DNA of 64,000 nucleotides. Source: Nemopilema nomurai (lineage: Eukaryota; Cnidaria; Scyphozoa; Rhizostomeae; Rhizostomatidae). This document shows, piece after piece, positions 50,998-62,899 of the stretch; the stretch's first letter is position 1, and every line of letters begins with the position of its first letter. The notes beneath the pieces are model-generated. The model was not told the DNA's origin and searched no databases. It saw only the letters and a program-made list of their open reading frames with translations. The stretch covers positions 812,483-876,482 of the forward strand of contig ML133427.1 of the NCBI GenBank assembly GCA_003864495.1, in the 5' to 3' direction. A program made the position numbers and the translations under genes.

Positions 50998-51044
50998 GCA
51001 AATGGGCGTTGTTAAATTCAGCTATCATGCATAAGTTTGAATTA

Positions 51045-54000
51045 TTAGGAGTGAAAGAAACTGGTATGGAACAGTGGAATGAGATTAGCAGGAACGTATG
51101 CCCTCGCAACCTCAGTCATCGTCTTGCCATCAAGAAAGAGAAGAAAGGAACTTTGATTGTACAATCCCAGCACAGCCGATACAATCACTCCGTCATCTTC
51201 CTCTTCTGCATCAGGAGACGGGACAAAGACTGGTTCTGATGGGTAGCAGTTTCCCTCTTGCCACTCGTAGGCCTGTTTCGTGTCAACGTCGATCTGTCAA
51301 ATAGAAAGTGTAATGATGACTAGCAAAGAGATCAGCGCGTTATTGACTGGGGACACGATTAAGGATAAGTCCGAGAGGTGTAGGTGTCAGGGTCAAAGCT
51401 CAACATCTATGAAATGATACATCTCTTAATTGCTAACCGCAATTTTCGCTAATTAGCTTATAGCAGGCTGCCGTTTGGTTTGGTGGGGATCAGTTGTAGA
51501 TACCTTTGAAATTAGTCTTAAGGTCCCTTCAATCAATAATGACATTGCCTTACCTCAGGCTCAAAAATATAGATTTAGCAGTCCCTTCGGGCCTATGAAA
51601 CTGTAACATGTATATACAGGACATTGCAAAGAATGAGCTATTCGAAGCATTCTTGCGGCTAAAGAGGTTATTTGGGTCAAAAATCGCACAACTGTAGTGG
51701 TTTGTGGCATTTTAATGACGTCAGCAGCAAAACAACAACAGCAACAGGGCCTCAGTGGCCTTTCAGGGAAGCATTAGTGCTAATCAGCATACTGCGTCAT
51801 CACTGGAGATTAAGCTAGCTCAGCTCTCGAGGCGAGTTTTATCTTATTTGATTTTGGATAAAATTGCTTCAAAACACTGTACACGTGTTTCAAAAGCAAG
51901 CATTATGTGATTAAAAGCAAGATTAGTTTTTTTCACAACACAATACCGAGACCTGTAACAGCAGGGCCAGTACAAATGTTAGACAAAACGAAACGTACTT
52001 TGAGCAATGTTGTGAGCCCTTGTCTTATGCTTGAATTGCCTACACCAAACGTGTAGCGATACTGTTTTCCGTTGTAATGATCGTAGTTTATCTTTGGCAT
52101 TTCATAGTTGGGATGTATCAACTCATGATCCAAACCCATCGGGTCCTTTGCCAGACGAACAATCGACGGCTTCTGCGCATTTGCACCACTGAGAGGCAAC
52201 CGGTATCTTCTAAGTTGGCCCGGAAAGGCATCCTTCGTTTCCCCAGTCCGGACACGACTCAAATACAGGTTGTCAATAACGGAATCGTCCGGATACACCG
52301 TGACATCGAAAACCATTTCTTCTTTCGTCTCGTAAGCATTGACTTGGTGGAAGCTAAAGAAAGGATCCACCTCATAAACGGCAACCACTTTTCCAGAACT
52401 TCTTTCGATCAAATGGAACCTGTATGTGAGAAATTAGGCTGTAAATAATTTGTAGCCAGCAAAAAGAATTTCATCAAGTAAAAAACATAATGATATGTAT
52501 CTGGCTCTCTAAGGAAAGCAACTGTGACTTTTGTTTTATGTTGGGAAAATTGTTTCCCCTGCTCGCTAGTTCAAGAGGTTGAAAGTATATCTAAGATTGA
52601 AATCAAGAAAACTAGAATTTTGCCATGTTCATGTCATCTTAACGTACTCTAAATCCCATTCTCAACAACCCTGAAGCACGTTCTAAAATTACACTTTACT
52701 TTTCTAACAATGTTCAACTAAGCTTCTTACAAATCCAACCAATCATATTATACTAACAGAAAGGGGCATGCTTTCATAAACAAAAGAACGTATATAACTA
52801 GTGGTAAGATATTCACACAAGTATTTTTAGAACAATACGCAAGGAATTGATACTGAAACGAGTTTACTGTATGTCCCTGCACGCAAATAAATGTCACGCT
52901 TTCACAGACTCCCTACTTTTTGCATTACTTTTTACCAAATACCTTTTTACCAATATTCGTTGGGTGCCAGGTCTAACCAATTCAATATAAATCCTGTAAT
53001 GATATCCTCTTGCCACGGTCTTTTGATTTTGTAAAATCTTTACAGGAATTTACTGCCTCTTACTTCAGTCAAAATACCGTTCACTCGACAGGTGTGTCTG
53101 TCTCAAACCGTTTCCTACTACCTTTACAAAAATCCTGTTTTATCCTTTACTCACTCAAGTTAAACTCCCTATAATTCAACTGAAAAAAACAATGGCGTCG
53201 CAAGCCAGCAATAAAGTTTGAGGTTGTGCTTCTGAAAAAGAGGGTTACCTCGACTTGACGTTCGAATCGAACTTCATTAGATCCCTGTGCGTTTTTTGCA
53301 ACATTTTTGTGGCGATGTCGTTCCAGCGTTAAGAATCGAAGTATTTGGTAATGAAGAGAGAGCCTTCCATGAAGATAAAATACCGCTCCGTCATGCCGAA
53401 GCTGTGGAAATAGCTAGGTCGGCGGCCAAAAGGCAAAGATGCCACGACTTCGATGCCGCCCAGCGGATTATCGCTTGCCTCCGATGGTATTCGGATGAAT
53501 TCGTACAACCGTTTGTCGTAGGCAGCCGAGCAGTTGTAATAGTCGCCATTTTTCTCGAAATGAGGATGCGATGTCCAAGAACGTTCACCTGTTTCATGAA
53601 AGAATGTAAATCAAATGTTTTCGTTCTGCAGTAAAAGATAACACGAAACAGTGTAGCCAGAATTTTTGCGCACAAAATACTTTGTCGGTCTCACCTAAGA
53701 GTACGCAAACGCCTAGGCCTAAGGCTGATCAAGCCAGCCAGATCCGTGCTATTTAGTCAAAGAGCTTAAAACATAAAATTGGAGCTCAAGATATATAACA
53801 CAGAAAATGGGTCTCAAAAACTAATTTGACAGCTTCTTGTCGCGGAGAGGGAGGCACTTTGTTAGCAACTAGATATCACCTTTCTAAAATGGTAAATTTC
53901 TAAAAAAAAGTTTGGAACATGCACTGGTGGCTACACAATGACTTCAGCACGAAAAGTGAAAAATAGAATCAGAAATAAAAACATAAAATGTATAATCTTA

Positions 54001-54928
54001 TCGTTTCACTTTTTGCCAGGCGAATCGAATCAAATTTACAACTTCTTGGCCTATTACTAAATACAGCCGGAATAAAGTAAAGAATAAGCCCACATTATTT
54101 TGGTGGAGCCGATAAGTTGGTTGGAGATAATTGATGCAAACCCTTTGCCAAGGCATTTTTATTACATACCTATTCAGTTTATCTGCAGACTTGGGTGGTG
54201 TTAGCTAAAAGCTTAGCTGACGATGATTATCTTCCGAAAGCAAAACAGTTTTGCAAACGCATATTTTTTGCCACCAGAGATGTTCCCTTGGAGAATCAAA
54301 TTCATGGGCAAAGCCATGAACCCCCCTTTTATGATGTTTTCTGACCTTAGCACATCAATTAGAGAGCGAAGGGGGCGGGGGTATCATCTAGTCACCCTGC
54401 TCTACTTCTGATGTTACCTGGCAGGCTTCGGTTTATGTCAACAGAGGCCAAGCTGCTCAGTGTCTCGGGGTTGATTTCCCAAAGAGTAGTTATGTCTGCG
54501 GTTGCGTAAACCTTCTGTTTGGCTTTGACCACGTTCACGTTGCAGTTGTCCCTGATTCGGACCGGACCCAAGAAGTATGACTTGAACCTCTGGAATATGC
54601 TTTCACACGGGTCGGGCGGTGCGTTGGTGGCAAAGTCGGACATTGTGATTGCGCTCTTTGTCCGGGACTCCAGATGAGTAACCGACTGCAGGAACTTTGA
54701 GGAGAACAGCACGCTCCCGTCTGCGATGTGAAATCGGTTCAGCACCGCATCACCCTCGAACCAGTGCTGGTAAGAGTTGTCGCCCCATTTATACTTGCCC
54801 GGTCCGATTCTGAAGAAGTCTCCGGACACCCAGTCCGGTACCTTGCCAGAAACATCTGCCATAACAGGGGTTGGGTGCTCCTCCACCCCGACAAATACTG
54901 CTTGTCCATAGTTTTCTGCCTGCGCCAT
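51045..54928 (-). pseudogene. CCO3: BCO2-like carotenoid oxygenase with an in-frame stop
   Basis: Four exons in transcript order: 54928-54418, 53588-53249, 52419-51999 and 51293-51045. Phases and boundaries are the same as in CCO2, and exons 3 and 4 have identical lengths (421 and 249). The start MAQAENYGQ is preceded in frame by another ATG at 54952. The iron histidines are kept: SHPHFEKNG, YFHSFGMTERY, FHQVNAYE and PLFHTSFF. A TAA at 53331-53329 interrupts exon 2 in an otherwise unbroken frame (KYFDS-stop-RWNDIATKML), where CCO2 has Lys. Translation would stop after about 255 residues, before two of the four histidines. Every other sign (splice sites, frame, active site) is intact, so this is a very young pseudogene, a polymorphic null or a base error. 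Confidence 0.85.
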
Positions 54929-55984
54929 TTCGTGGTCTTTGTTGACTACCAAATTCCCGTCACATTGGCTTTAAAGCACTACCATAATGATGTCCTCTGA
55001 AATGTTGTTTGTCATGATTTCTTAATACCTAAAATAATTTTCTAACCGTTAAAATTAGAATAAAAAAACAGCGTCACTTTCACCTGAGGCGTACTTTTTG
55101 AACGACATTAGCACCAGAACGACTCCAACATTGCTATACAATGATAAGACATATGAGTTTATTTGAAAAATATCTTACCTTATTCTGTATTAATTACTGA
55201 TCACTTTTGTTTGAAAACTCATCAGTAATACTTGAATTCAGTAAAAATAATGGGCGCAGATTAACAAGGAAGTTGATCGTGTATTCGACACTTCATTTTT
55301 AGTGAATGCATGCCTATGCAAAATATTTTATAAGGCCATGTAGAAAGAACTAGAAAAATGTTTACAAGTAGAAAGAAAAGAGCTCAGATATTCTGTATTA
55401 TTGCTAGCTCAGTAGGGCTACGACTATTATTTCATTATTGAAAAATCTATGGGTGGCTACTTCTTCTTTGGGTGCCCTATGACGTGACGTTGGCGACCAG
55501 ATGATGACAGTACTGCCTATCACGTGCCACATGCTTGAAAGATGTTGCGGTCAAGCTGATTGTGTCAAGACAAAGATGGTTTGTCAGACTACCCATGAAA
55601 CTTGTTTCTTTGCATCCGCTGTCTCGCCTTCTCTCCATCTACCCTGTAAGAGCTCACTTTTCTGATCCCTCCTTTCTTAAACGATGACCTTGAAAGCTCA
55701 ACTGCCTTTTCCTTATCAACCTGAGAAGCTAGTACTCTCTGTCTTCCTGCTTTCTGTAATACCATTTCATTGCTTGTATGACTCGCCCAGTGTATACACA
55801 GTATTCTTCTCAAAAATCATATTTCTTCGCCATTTATTTTGTCTTCTAGCAGTATGGTTGTTGTCGAACTTTCACTTCAACAAGTTAAAACAAGTAGTGC
55901 ATGAAAGTCTAGTACTCGCAGCTTTATTGCCATAAACAGATTGAGGTCACACTTTTTAATCTCTTGCAAATTTTTTTTTATCTC
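54929..55984. other. Upstream flank of CCO3
   Basis: No gene seen. It should contain the CCO3 promoter. The segment near 55318-55360 (CAAAATATTTTATAAGGCC, then ATGTAGAAAGAA) is repeated in CCO2 intron 1 near 45080-45120, a small dispersed repeat or duplicated piece. Confidence 0.45.
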
Positions 55985-56540
55985 TTGCAACACTCTTGCA
56001 ACACTCTTGTCACACTCTCGCAACACTCTTGCAACACGCTTACAACACTCTTGCAATACTCTTACAACACTCTTGCAACACTCTTACAGCACTCTTGCAA
56101 CACTCTCGCAACACTCTCTCAACACTCCTACAGCACTCTTGCAACACTCTCACAACACTCTCACAACACTCTTACAACACTCTTGCAACACTCTTGCAAC
56201 ACTCTCGCAACACTCTTGCAACACTCTCGCAACATTCTCGCAACACTCTCGCAACACTCTTGGAACACGCTTACAACACTCTTGCAATACTCTTACAACA
56301 CTCTTGCAATACTCTTACAACACTCTTGCAACACTCTCGCAACACTCTCTCAACACTCCTATAGCACTCTTGCAACACTCTCTCAACACTCCTACAGCAC
56401 TCTCACAACACTCTTAAAACACTCTCGCAACACTCTTACAACACTCTCGCAACACTCTTATAACACTCTTGCAACACTTTCGAAACATTCTCGCAACACT
56501 CTTGCAACATTCTTGCAACACTCTTGCAACACTCTTGGCT
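55985..56540. repeat. 11-bp minisatellite (ACACTCTTGCA), about 50 copies
   Basis: An uninterrupted array of an 11-base unit with transitions such as TTG/TCG/TTA at fixed places. Higher-order blocks recur, for example the segment around 56035-56110 against that around 56265-56350. Because 11 is not a multiple of 3 and the unit lacks stops, all three plus frames are open (122-209 codons). These are artefacts, not genes. Confidence 0.95.
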
Positions 56541-56700
56541 ATGATTCCTTGGCTTGTTGGCACTTCCTATTGATGATACTATTCAATTCCTAGTATTTGC
56601 CTCATCTTTTCTTCTCTGCTGTCTACGTTTTTCCATCAGGTCAAGAGTCTCCTCTGCAATCCATTTCTAGTTTTATCTTTCTTTCTTTCTTTCCGGAATA

Positions 56701-57099
56701 CACGCTTTTTTATAAGGTACCCATCTCAAGGCCTAGTTCCAAAAGTTCCTTATTCGTAGACTTCAAATCATCAGATTTTATTCCCTAAAGTTTCTTAAAA
56801 GTTCGTTAATTTTCACTGCACACCAATAAGCCTTAACACTCAACACAGAGAGAGGCGAGACAGCATATGCGGAAACTACTCAATAAAGCACTTGACACAC
56901 GAATAGCAAACAATCTATGTGAGTATTGGCTGCAAATGAATGGAACCGGCTTCTTAGTTCTTGATGCTTGCAGTTATAAAAAAATTTTAAATCGAAAAGT
57001 TCCTTAGTGATTTCGTTTTTAGTAGTATAAGTTCTTTAAATATTTCGGCCTTCTACATGTAGGTTCCTTATAAAGTGGTTCCTTATAAGAAAAAGCGTG
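56701..57099. mobile_element. 399-bp TA-flanked MITE, copy 2 (inverted)
   Basis: The reverse-complement counterpart of 10230-10626. It shares the terminal CACGCTTTTT...AAAAAGCGTG, the ACATGTAGAAGGCCGAAAT segment and the GGCCTAGTTCCAAAAG segment. TA precedes it (56699-56700). The right flank is TC instead of TA, so one duplication copy has mutated. Confidence 0.83.
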
Positions 57100-57379
57100 T
57101 CCAATTACTAAACCCTTTCAAAATTTTCGCACCAATCTACATATTGTAGTAGTCTTCTTTACCATGTGCTATCAATTTCAAAAACAAAGCTACGCGACAA
57201 AAAGTTTAATTTTGTCGATAGTTTTATTGAGGAAATTGGCAACAGTCGCAATTTTCACTGCATGGCCTGCTCGCAAACACAGCATCTGTCAACAGCAGGG
57301 CTGCTGTGATTACTTGTAAGGTCAGTCAGGGAACTGGTGCGATTTGCTGTATAATCTGCCGTTCTTGTCATGCTCTGCT

Positions 57380-58065
57380 CAGGGGCGGATCCAGACGTCC
57401 TTAACAATTTCCTTTTGCATCAATAAACGTCATCCAATGCCACAAAAATTCTTCCTGTTCTCTAGAATTACATCACAACCTATTGCCGCTATTTCTGTTG
57501 CTTCGTTCGTCAAGCCAATCACAGGCAAGTTGAGCAATGCTAAATTTGGCGCGAGCATAGGTGAAATGAAATTGAGCTGTCGAATAAGAAGCCTAGTTGA
57601 CCTATGCAATTGTTGTAGAAAGTGTCCAATAAAATTCAGTGCAGACTCAAATAGCCAATCAAGATACAAGTTGACCTATGCAATTGTTGTTTAACTGTCC
57701 AATAAACAGATAGACTGACCTATGCAATTGTATTCGCTACCGCTTATGTCAATAGCCTATTCCAAAATTCTGTCGCCTTCAATCTCCCTTTGAAAATGTC
57801 AACAATAGCCCTTGCGATTTTCTTTGTTTCCGTTCTGTGAATGTGACGCATTCCTAACAGAAAACAGGGATCAAATCTTTGATAGATTTTATAATATGAT
57901 TTTAGCGCTGACCACTAATAAAAATTTTGATCATATGACCAACAACAGAACAATAGTATTCACTTAAAATGGGTGTGGCCTTCATTTTAGACAGCCTGAA
58001 GGGCGTGTCTCTAAAAATTTCCCCTTCCTTTGCGGTAGTCAGATTTCTCCCTGAATCCGCCCCTG
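57380..58065. mobile_element. 686-bp hAT-like non-autonomous element
   Basis: The inverted ends CAGGGGCGGATCCAG and CTGAATCCGCCCCTG are flanked by a perfect 6-bp duplication TCTGCT (57374-57379 and 58066-58071). Inside are three copies of GACCTATGCAATTG (near 57599, 57673 and 57717), the first two followed by GTCCAATAAA. No transposase frame. Confidence 0.85.
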
Positions 58066-58071
58066 TCTGCT

Positions 58072-59566
58072 TAAAAGGGTGATGCGAGTCCTTCGTGCAT
58101 TGACTTGGAGTCTTTTCCATAAGACCGATTCTTGCGTATAGAGGAGACGTGAATCTTTCAAGTGGTCTGTGAGCCTGATGACATCATGCAAGCGTGACCT
58201 TGTACGGCAAACTGTAGTAGTGAATTTCATCAGCGTCACCTGACATGCACTGCATGCCAACATCTTTAAGTTCGCATCTCACGTCAACAAATCCCCATTG
58301 TCCCATAACCCATGCCAATTGTTTTCGGCATCACAGGTAACAACGGCACCGCATTTGTTTACAATTGGGATTGCGAGCTTCGTAGGCCGTTTATTAACAA
58401 TTTCGTCTTCCAATCTTTGCGTGGTTTTGTAAAGCTTTCACATATTATACGCTGTGATGTTAACAGTGCGTAGTATCTCTCGTTGTCCATTTTCAAGTTA
58501 CTTTCTAGCTACATTTGCAATGTTAATCACTAGTTTTCAATTTGCTCTAGGGACAAATAGCGGTTGTAGTTAGCCCTAGAGGGTTCGGATAGTTGTATAC
58601 AATGAGGTACAGAAATGGCCAGAAAGAGGAACATGAAGGCAGTATGGACACGAAGGCTGGATGAAACTAAACAAAAATAATTTGTGCCATTTTGTTCCCT
58701 GACATTGTGACAGAGACGTACATTTGCAAATTAAAAATTGGCATATCACGCATTGGAGTGAGTTAGGGTATCAATTGAGAATAATTCCCCAAAACTGTAA
58801 AAAGTGATGCGACGAGACAATGGCGACGAAGGAAATCAAAATCAGCCCGTTGGCAATACCTCGTAATTACCGAAGGTTTTGTTACCAAAATCGGAAGAAT
58901 GTTACCCCAATTCGCAATTTGTCTAGTAGACTATATAGATAGTGTTAAGTATCACCAAAAAGTCTACAAAATGGCTTTTTCGGCTAATGACTAGCATGGT
59001 TACATAAGGGGTTGTGTTCTGATTAAGATGCAAGTTCACTTGGGGCGTACATAATCCACTAGATGCAAGTTCACAAGGCTTGGAACAAATCTCGAGCACT
59101 TGGCTTCAATGGTATGTTTTTCTAACTTTCATTGGCTGTCCATTACTTTTGATAGTTGATATCTACGTCCATTTGACTCATTATTAAACGACTTTTGATA
59201 AATGGAACAAAAAACGAATATGCATTCACAGCAAACAAAGATTTGCATCGGCTAGTAAACTAGTGAATAAATTCGAAGCAAGTCATTCATTAATACTTTG
59301 ATTTCTGAGCCTGAAATTGAACGAAACTTGAAGAAGGAAAACACACCTGAACGACCGAAGAACGACGTTCGAGCAGCCGAGCTGTTTATGCAATGTTCCC
59401 TCGACTTGTGGCACCCCTTTGCATTGTCTGTCAATCAAATGCCGCTTTATGCTGCAGTCGGAACAGCGCATGTCGATCTATCCTCGGGTGCAATCATTCA
59501 TTGTAATGGCTAACCACAGCTTATTGTATTTTGCACGAAACTTTGCATGAAATTTGGCCAGTTTAT
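58072..59566. other. Unannotated stretch between two transposons
   Basis: No supported coding sequence, RNA gene or repeat. The 71-codon frame at 59298-59513 matches nothing I recognise. A 41-base segment at 59526-59566 is repeated after the following element. Confidence 0.5.
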
Positions 59567-60804
59567 CAGGCGCGGATCTAGACCGGTTGCACGGTTTCAA
59601 AAAACCGGTCAAATTCTCAGAGCTATGTTTCTTTGCGAAGTTTGAATTGGTATCTAGAATTTTAATTCCAACTATATCTTCATTTTACCTTGACTGACTA
59701 ATGACTGAAACTCCTATGTTTAAACATTGAATGAAAGCAGGGCGTAAAACGATGCAGAAATAGTGGTAAAAAGAATCACTCAATTTCGTGTGGACAGCAC
59801 TCCAGTGTGGACAGCACTCCCTTTTTGCAAAAGTTGCGACAAACTTTCCAGTTTCCTGTTCAATTTGTCTTTTATTCCGAAGTATCCAAGGAATTCAAAA
59901 TCGCGGAAATCAGTTGCTACTTCAAGCAGGCCTTCTTTTAAGGCTCAGTGATAACCAATTTGTGCAGTGATAAATCCCAAATGTGCAGTGATAAATGGAA
60001 AATTGTGCAGTGATAAATTAGTTGAAACAGCAAAGTAAAGAATTTATACGCAAAAAGTAACACGAAATAAGCACACAGAACATAGCGGGAATAAAATTCA
60101 GGGGCTATATATGTATTTTTTGTGCTTTTATGAAATCATACAGAAAGTAGATATCATGAGCTTCCGGGGGCTATTCGCTCTGCCCCCTGAACCCGCTGGG
60201 TTGCTTTCAGTGCCCCCCAAGACCCCGGTTATTGCATGGCTGCCTCTGTCACGCACCTTGCAGAGCCTACCTCTAGAGGAAATCTTTTTATGCAGCCACC
60301 CTGATTGTCCACTTAAAATATGGCCTGACTTCAAGTGACAGTTTGCAGTATGCTATCTATGCTCCAATTCTGAAACCGGTGGCTATTGTTTCCTGAAAAC
60401 CTGTAAAAACCGGTGGCCATATGTTTTCCTTACAAGAAGAAAACCAGTGGTTAAAAAGCATATTAAATATCGATATGCAAAGTTCAAATCGTGAACGCAC
60501 GGTAATGATACAGAGTAGAGATAGGTCGTAACTGAAACATAATGAAATATGGAGGAGAATGAAAATCTGAAGTCTTATATTTAGAGATTTGACATCATTT
60601 TTCGAAATAATTCACGGGAATTAGAATTAAGTTGAAATAGGAGTGTCAAAGGTGTGCTAATGGATAATATACCGCTCGACCTGGAAGCAGAGAGTTATTG
60701 CGAAAATATATTTTTTCAAAAGCTTGAACATATAGAGACCAAATATAAGAGGGACGGGGAATACACCAGAAAACCGGTCAAACATTTAGCTAGATCCACG
60801 CCTG
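59567..60804. mobile_element. 1,238-bp TIR element, long copy
   Basis: Ends are CAGGCGCGGATCTAG and CTAGATCCACGCCTG, inverted with one mismatch. It is flanked by 41-bp direct repeats (59526-59566 and 60805-60845) that I align with five mismatches. Internally there are three units of about 22 bp containing GTGCAGTGATAAAT (59944-60024) and a GC-richer insert-like block (60150-60310). No transposase. The partner at 62900-63694 is inverted and lacks about 59922-60336. Confidence 0.8.
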
Positions 60805-61139
60805 GTATTTTGCACGATATTTAGCAAGAAATTTGGCCGGTTTATTCTTCTTTTTACGAATGCAAAGCATGCAGTTGACGACCAACTTTTGATTTAGCAT
60901 CATAGCAATTCAAGAACATTTGAGAGACATACTTTCGAATGCTGGAGCATAGTTAGGCAGCTAACTACCATGTTATTCAACATCATACGCATTCAAATGA
61001 ATTTATCTTTATTTACTTGTCACTTTGTTGCAGCCCCTTGATAAAGTCAATAAAGTGCCGTTATAGCTAACAACAACAAGAAGTGTTTCAATCGAAGCTT
61101 CATAAAATGCATCCCTTTTAGTAATGGATGCTAAGGAAA

Positions 61140-61215
61140 ACAATGAGATCAATGACAGTGATTGATCAATGATCATTGACTGATCAATGATCGTTGATTT
61201 GACAATCAATGAAAT
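61140..61215. repeat. Small palindromic cluster of TGATCAATGA
   Basis: TGATCAATGATCATTGACTG followed by TGATCAATGATCGTTGA makes overlapping short palindromes. No function is assigned. Confidence 0.6.
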
Positions 61216-61650
61216 GTGACAGTAAGTACAGACAGTAAGATTTGTCATCATCGACAGAGGGCCATGCAAATGACATTAGGCCAAATGCAACAAGTATACT
61301 TCATTGACCACCCATTGTCTTCGTGTCATATCTGCAACTCTGCTAAAATCCATTCAATTAGGTCAAGGCAACAATATAAACCTTGTTTCCATTTGCACCA
61401 ATCTCGAAAGGGTACAGATCTTATCGGAACTGTTACTTGGCTTACAATGAGGCAAATCATCTTAGACTTGGGTAAATATTCGTTTGCAAATGAATGATAT
61501 TTATTGTCCACTGGCATTTGTATACACTTGAAGGGAAAATAAACGATTTTCTTGATTCCATGATCAGCATCTCCAATCATCAAGCCAATTAACAAGGGTG
61601 AACATGCAACTTTCAACAATAGCCTTCGGCTCGACGGGTTCTTTTTGTCA

Positions 61651-61710
61651 AGTACTGGAGTCTGGGCCCTAGTACTGGAGTCTGGGCCCTAGTTCTGGAG
61701 TCTGGGCCCT
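61651..61710. repeat. Three-copy 20-bp tandem repeat
   Basis: Three exact or near-exact units of AGTACTGGAGTCTGGGCCCT. Confidence 0.92.
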
Positions 61711-62899
61711 AACGCAGCCTAAAGGACTCATTAACCCTATTTAATCTGATCCCTTTTCATTTTGCTTATTCGTTTCTTTCGTTTCGTATCACACGTTCCG
61801 CAATTTACGTTTCGCTTTCTACGTTTTCACGTGTATCGTTTCCGAAAATATTTTATGTATATAGATACGAGTCATTGCCTCTCTCTATGCTTCACACTTT
61901 TATTTCATGAAACTTTGTTAAAACTTTGCATATTCTCACTACAAATAAAAACATTTGCGAAATCAAAGCCATTCAAATCGTAAAAGACATATAGGTCATA
62001 TAAATCAAATCGTAAAATCCAAATATTTTTCGGCACTATGGTCACATTGGCGACACGTCTCTAATTACTTTTGTAGTTTGGTTTTTTGAAGCAGTTTTTT
62101 CTTGTTGTAATATTTGTATCTTTTTGTAAAGTGTAAGTCTTGGGGTTGTCTAAAAACCGGGTCTACAGTCTAAAAAGGGAAAGGTTGGCTAATACTTGGC
62201 TAAGAAGGGAACAATTAGCTCAGCATAATCTTGTGTGCATGATGTTAGATTTCACGAAAAGGTTTTGGTGTTGAGAGTTCCAAGGGAAAGGAGATACGAG
62301 AGACTGAGTTAAGATTGGAGATAATTTCTTGACTTTTGTAGTCATAGAGTTCGCAAAGAAAAATTGATTAGTCACAATATACGCTTGATGAAAAATAAAA
62401 TAATAATAAAAATAAAAAAATAAAAATAAACGTCATCCAAGAAAAATAACGAAATATGGCATTTTTGCGCTTTAGTCTTTGATAGGCCCAAAGTAATGAC
62501 TACAGTTAAGTTGAATCCGAAATGTTTTTGGAGAAAATAGTATGTGGAATTTCTTCCCTAAAAATATTTTTAAGAATACGCTACTAGATTTCCAATCTTC
62601 TAGTAATGACGCAGTATTGGCTTAATTGAGACTCAACCGTCAACCGAGAATTCCTCTATCGCATCGTTGACCACATGTTTAAACCGATGACGCAGAAATG
62701 AATTGCTCCACCCGAAGATTTCCAGTTGCACCATTTTCTTTCTCAAAAGCATGTGACCGGAAGTAAACAGTACCAGCATTACATATCGTTACAATGTCAT
62801 TAGAAAGAGGAAAGCGTCCAGCCAAACCACAACAGCTGATGTGTTATACAAGAACCTGAGCCCTATGGCTAGAACGTAGAAGATGGCAGCATTTTGTGC
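61711..62899. other. Unannotated AT-rich stretch
   Basis: No gene seen. It contains an A-rich simple sequence (AATAATAAAAATAAAA type) at 62392-62430. Confidence 0.5.

Larger units (their letters stand above)
46569..51044. other. Intergenic region between CCO2 and CCO3
   Basis: AT-rich, without a supported gene. Scattered protein-like open stretches include about 47640-47790 (+) and 49172-49333 (+). Near the right end lies the CCO3 poly(A) signal (50992-50997). A doubled stretch with TTATTGATAAAGCATGT/ATTGAATAAAT... segments occurs at about 50370-50520. Confidence 0.5.

Noticed and set aside
55941..56593. Three overlapping long plus-strand ORFs (122, 158 and 209 codons)
   Set aside because: They arise from the 11-bp minisatellite, which has no stop in any frame; the products are pure repeats.
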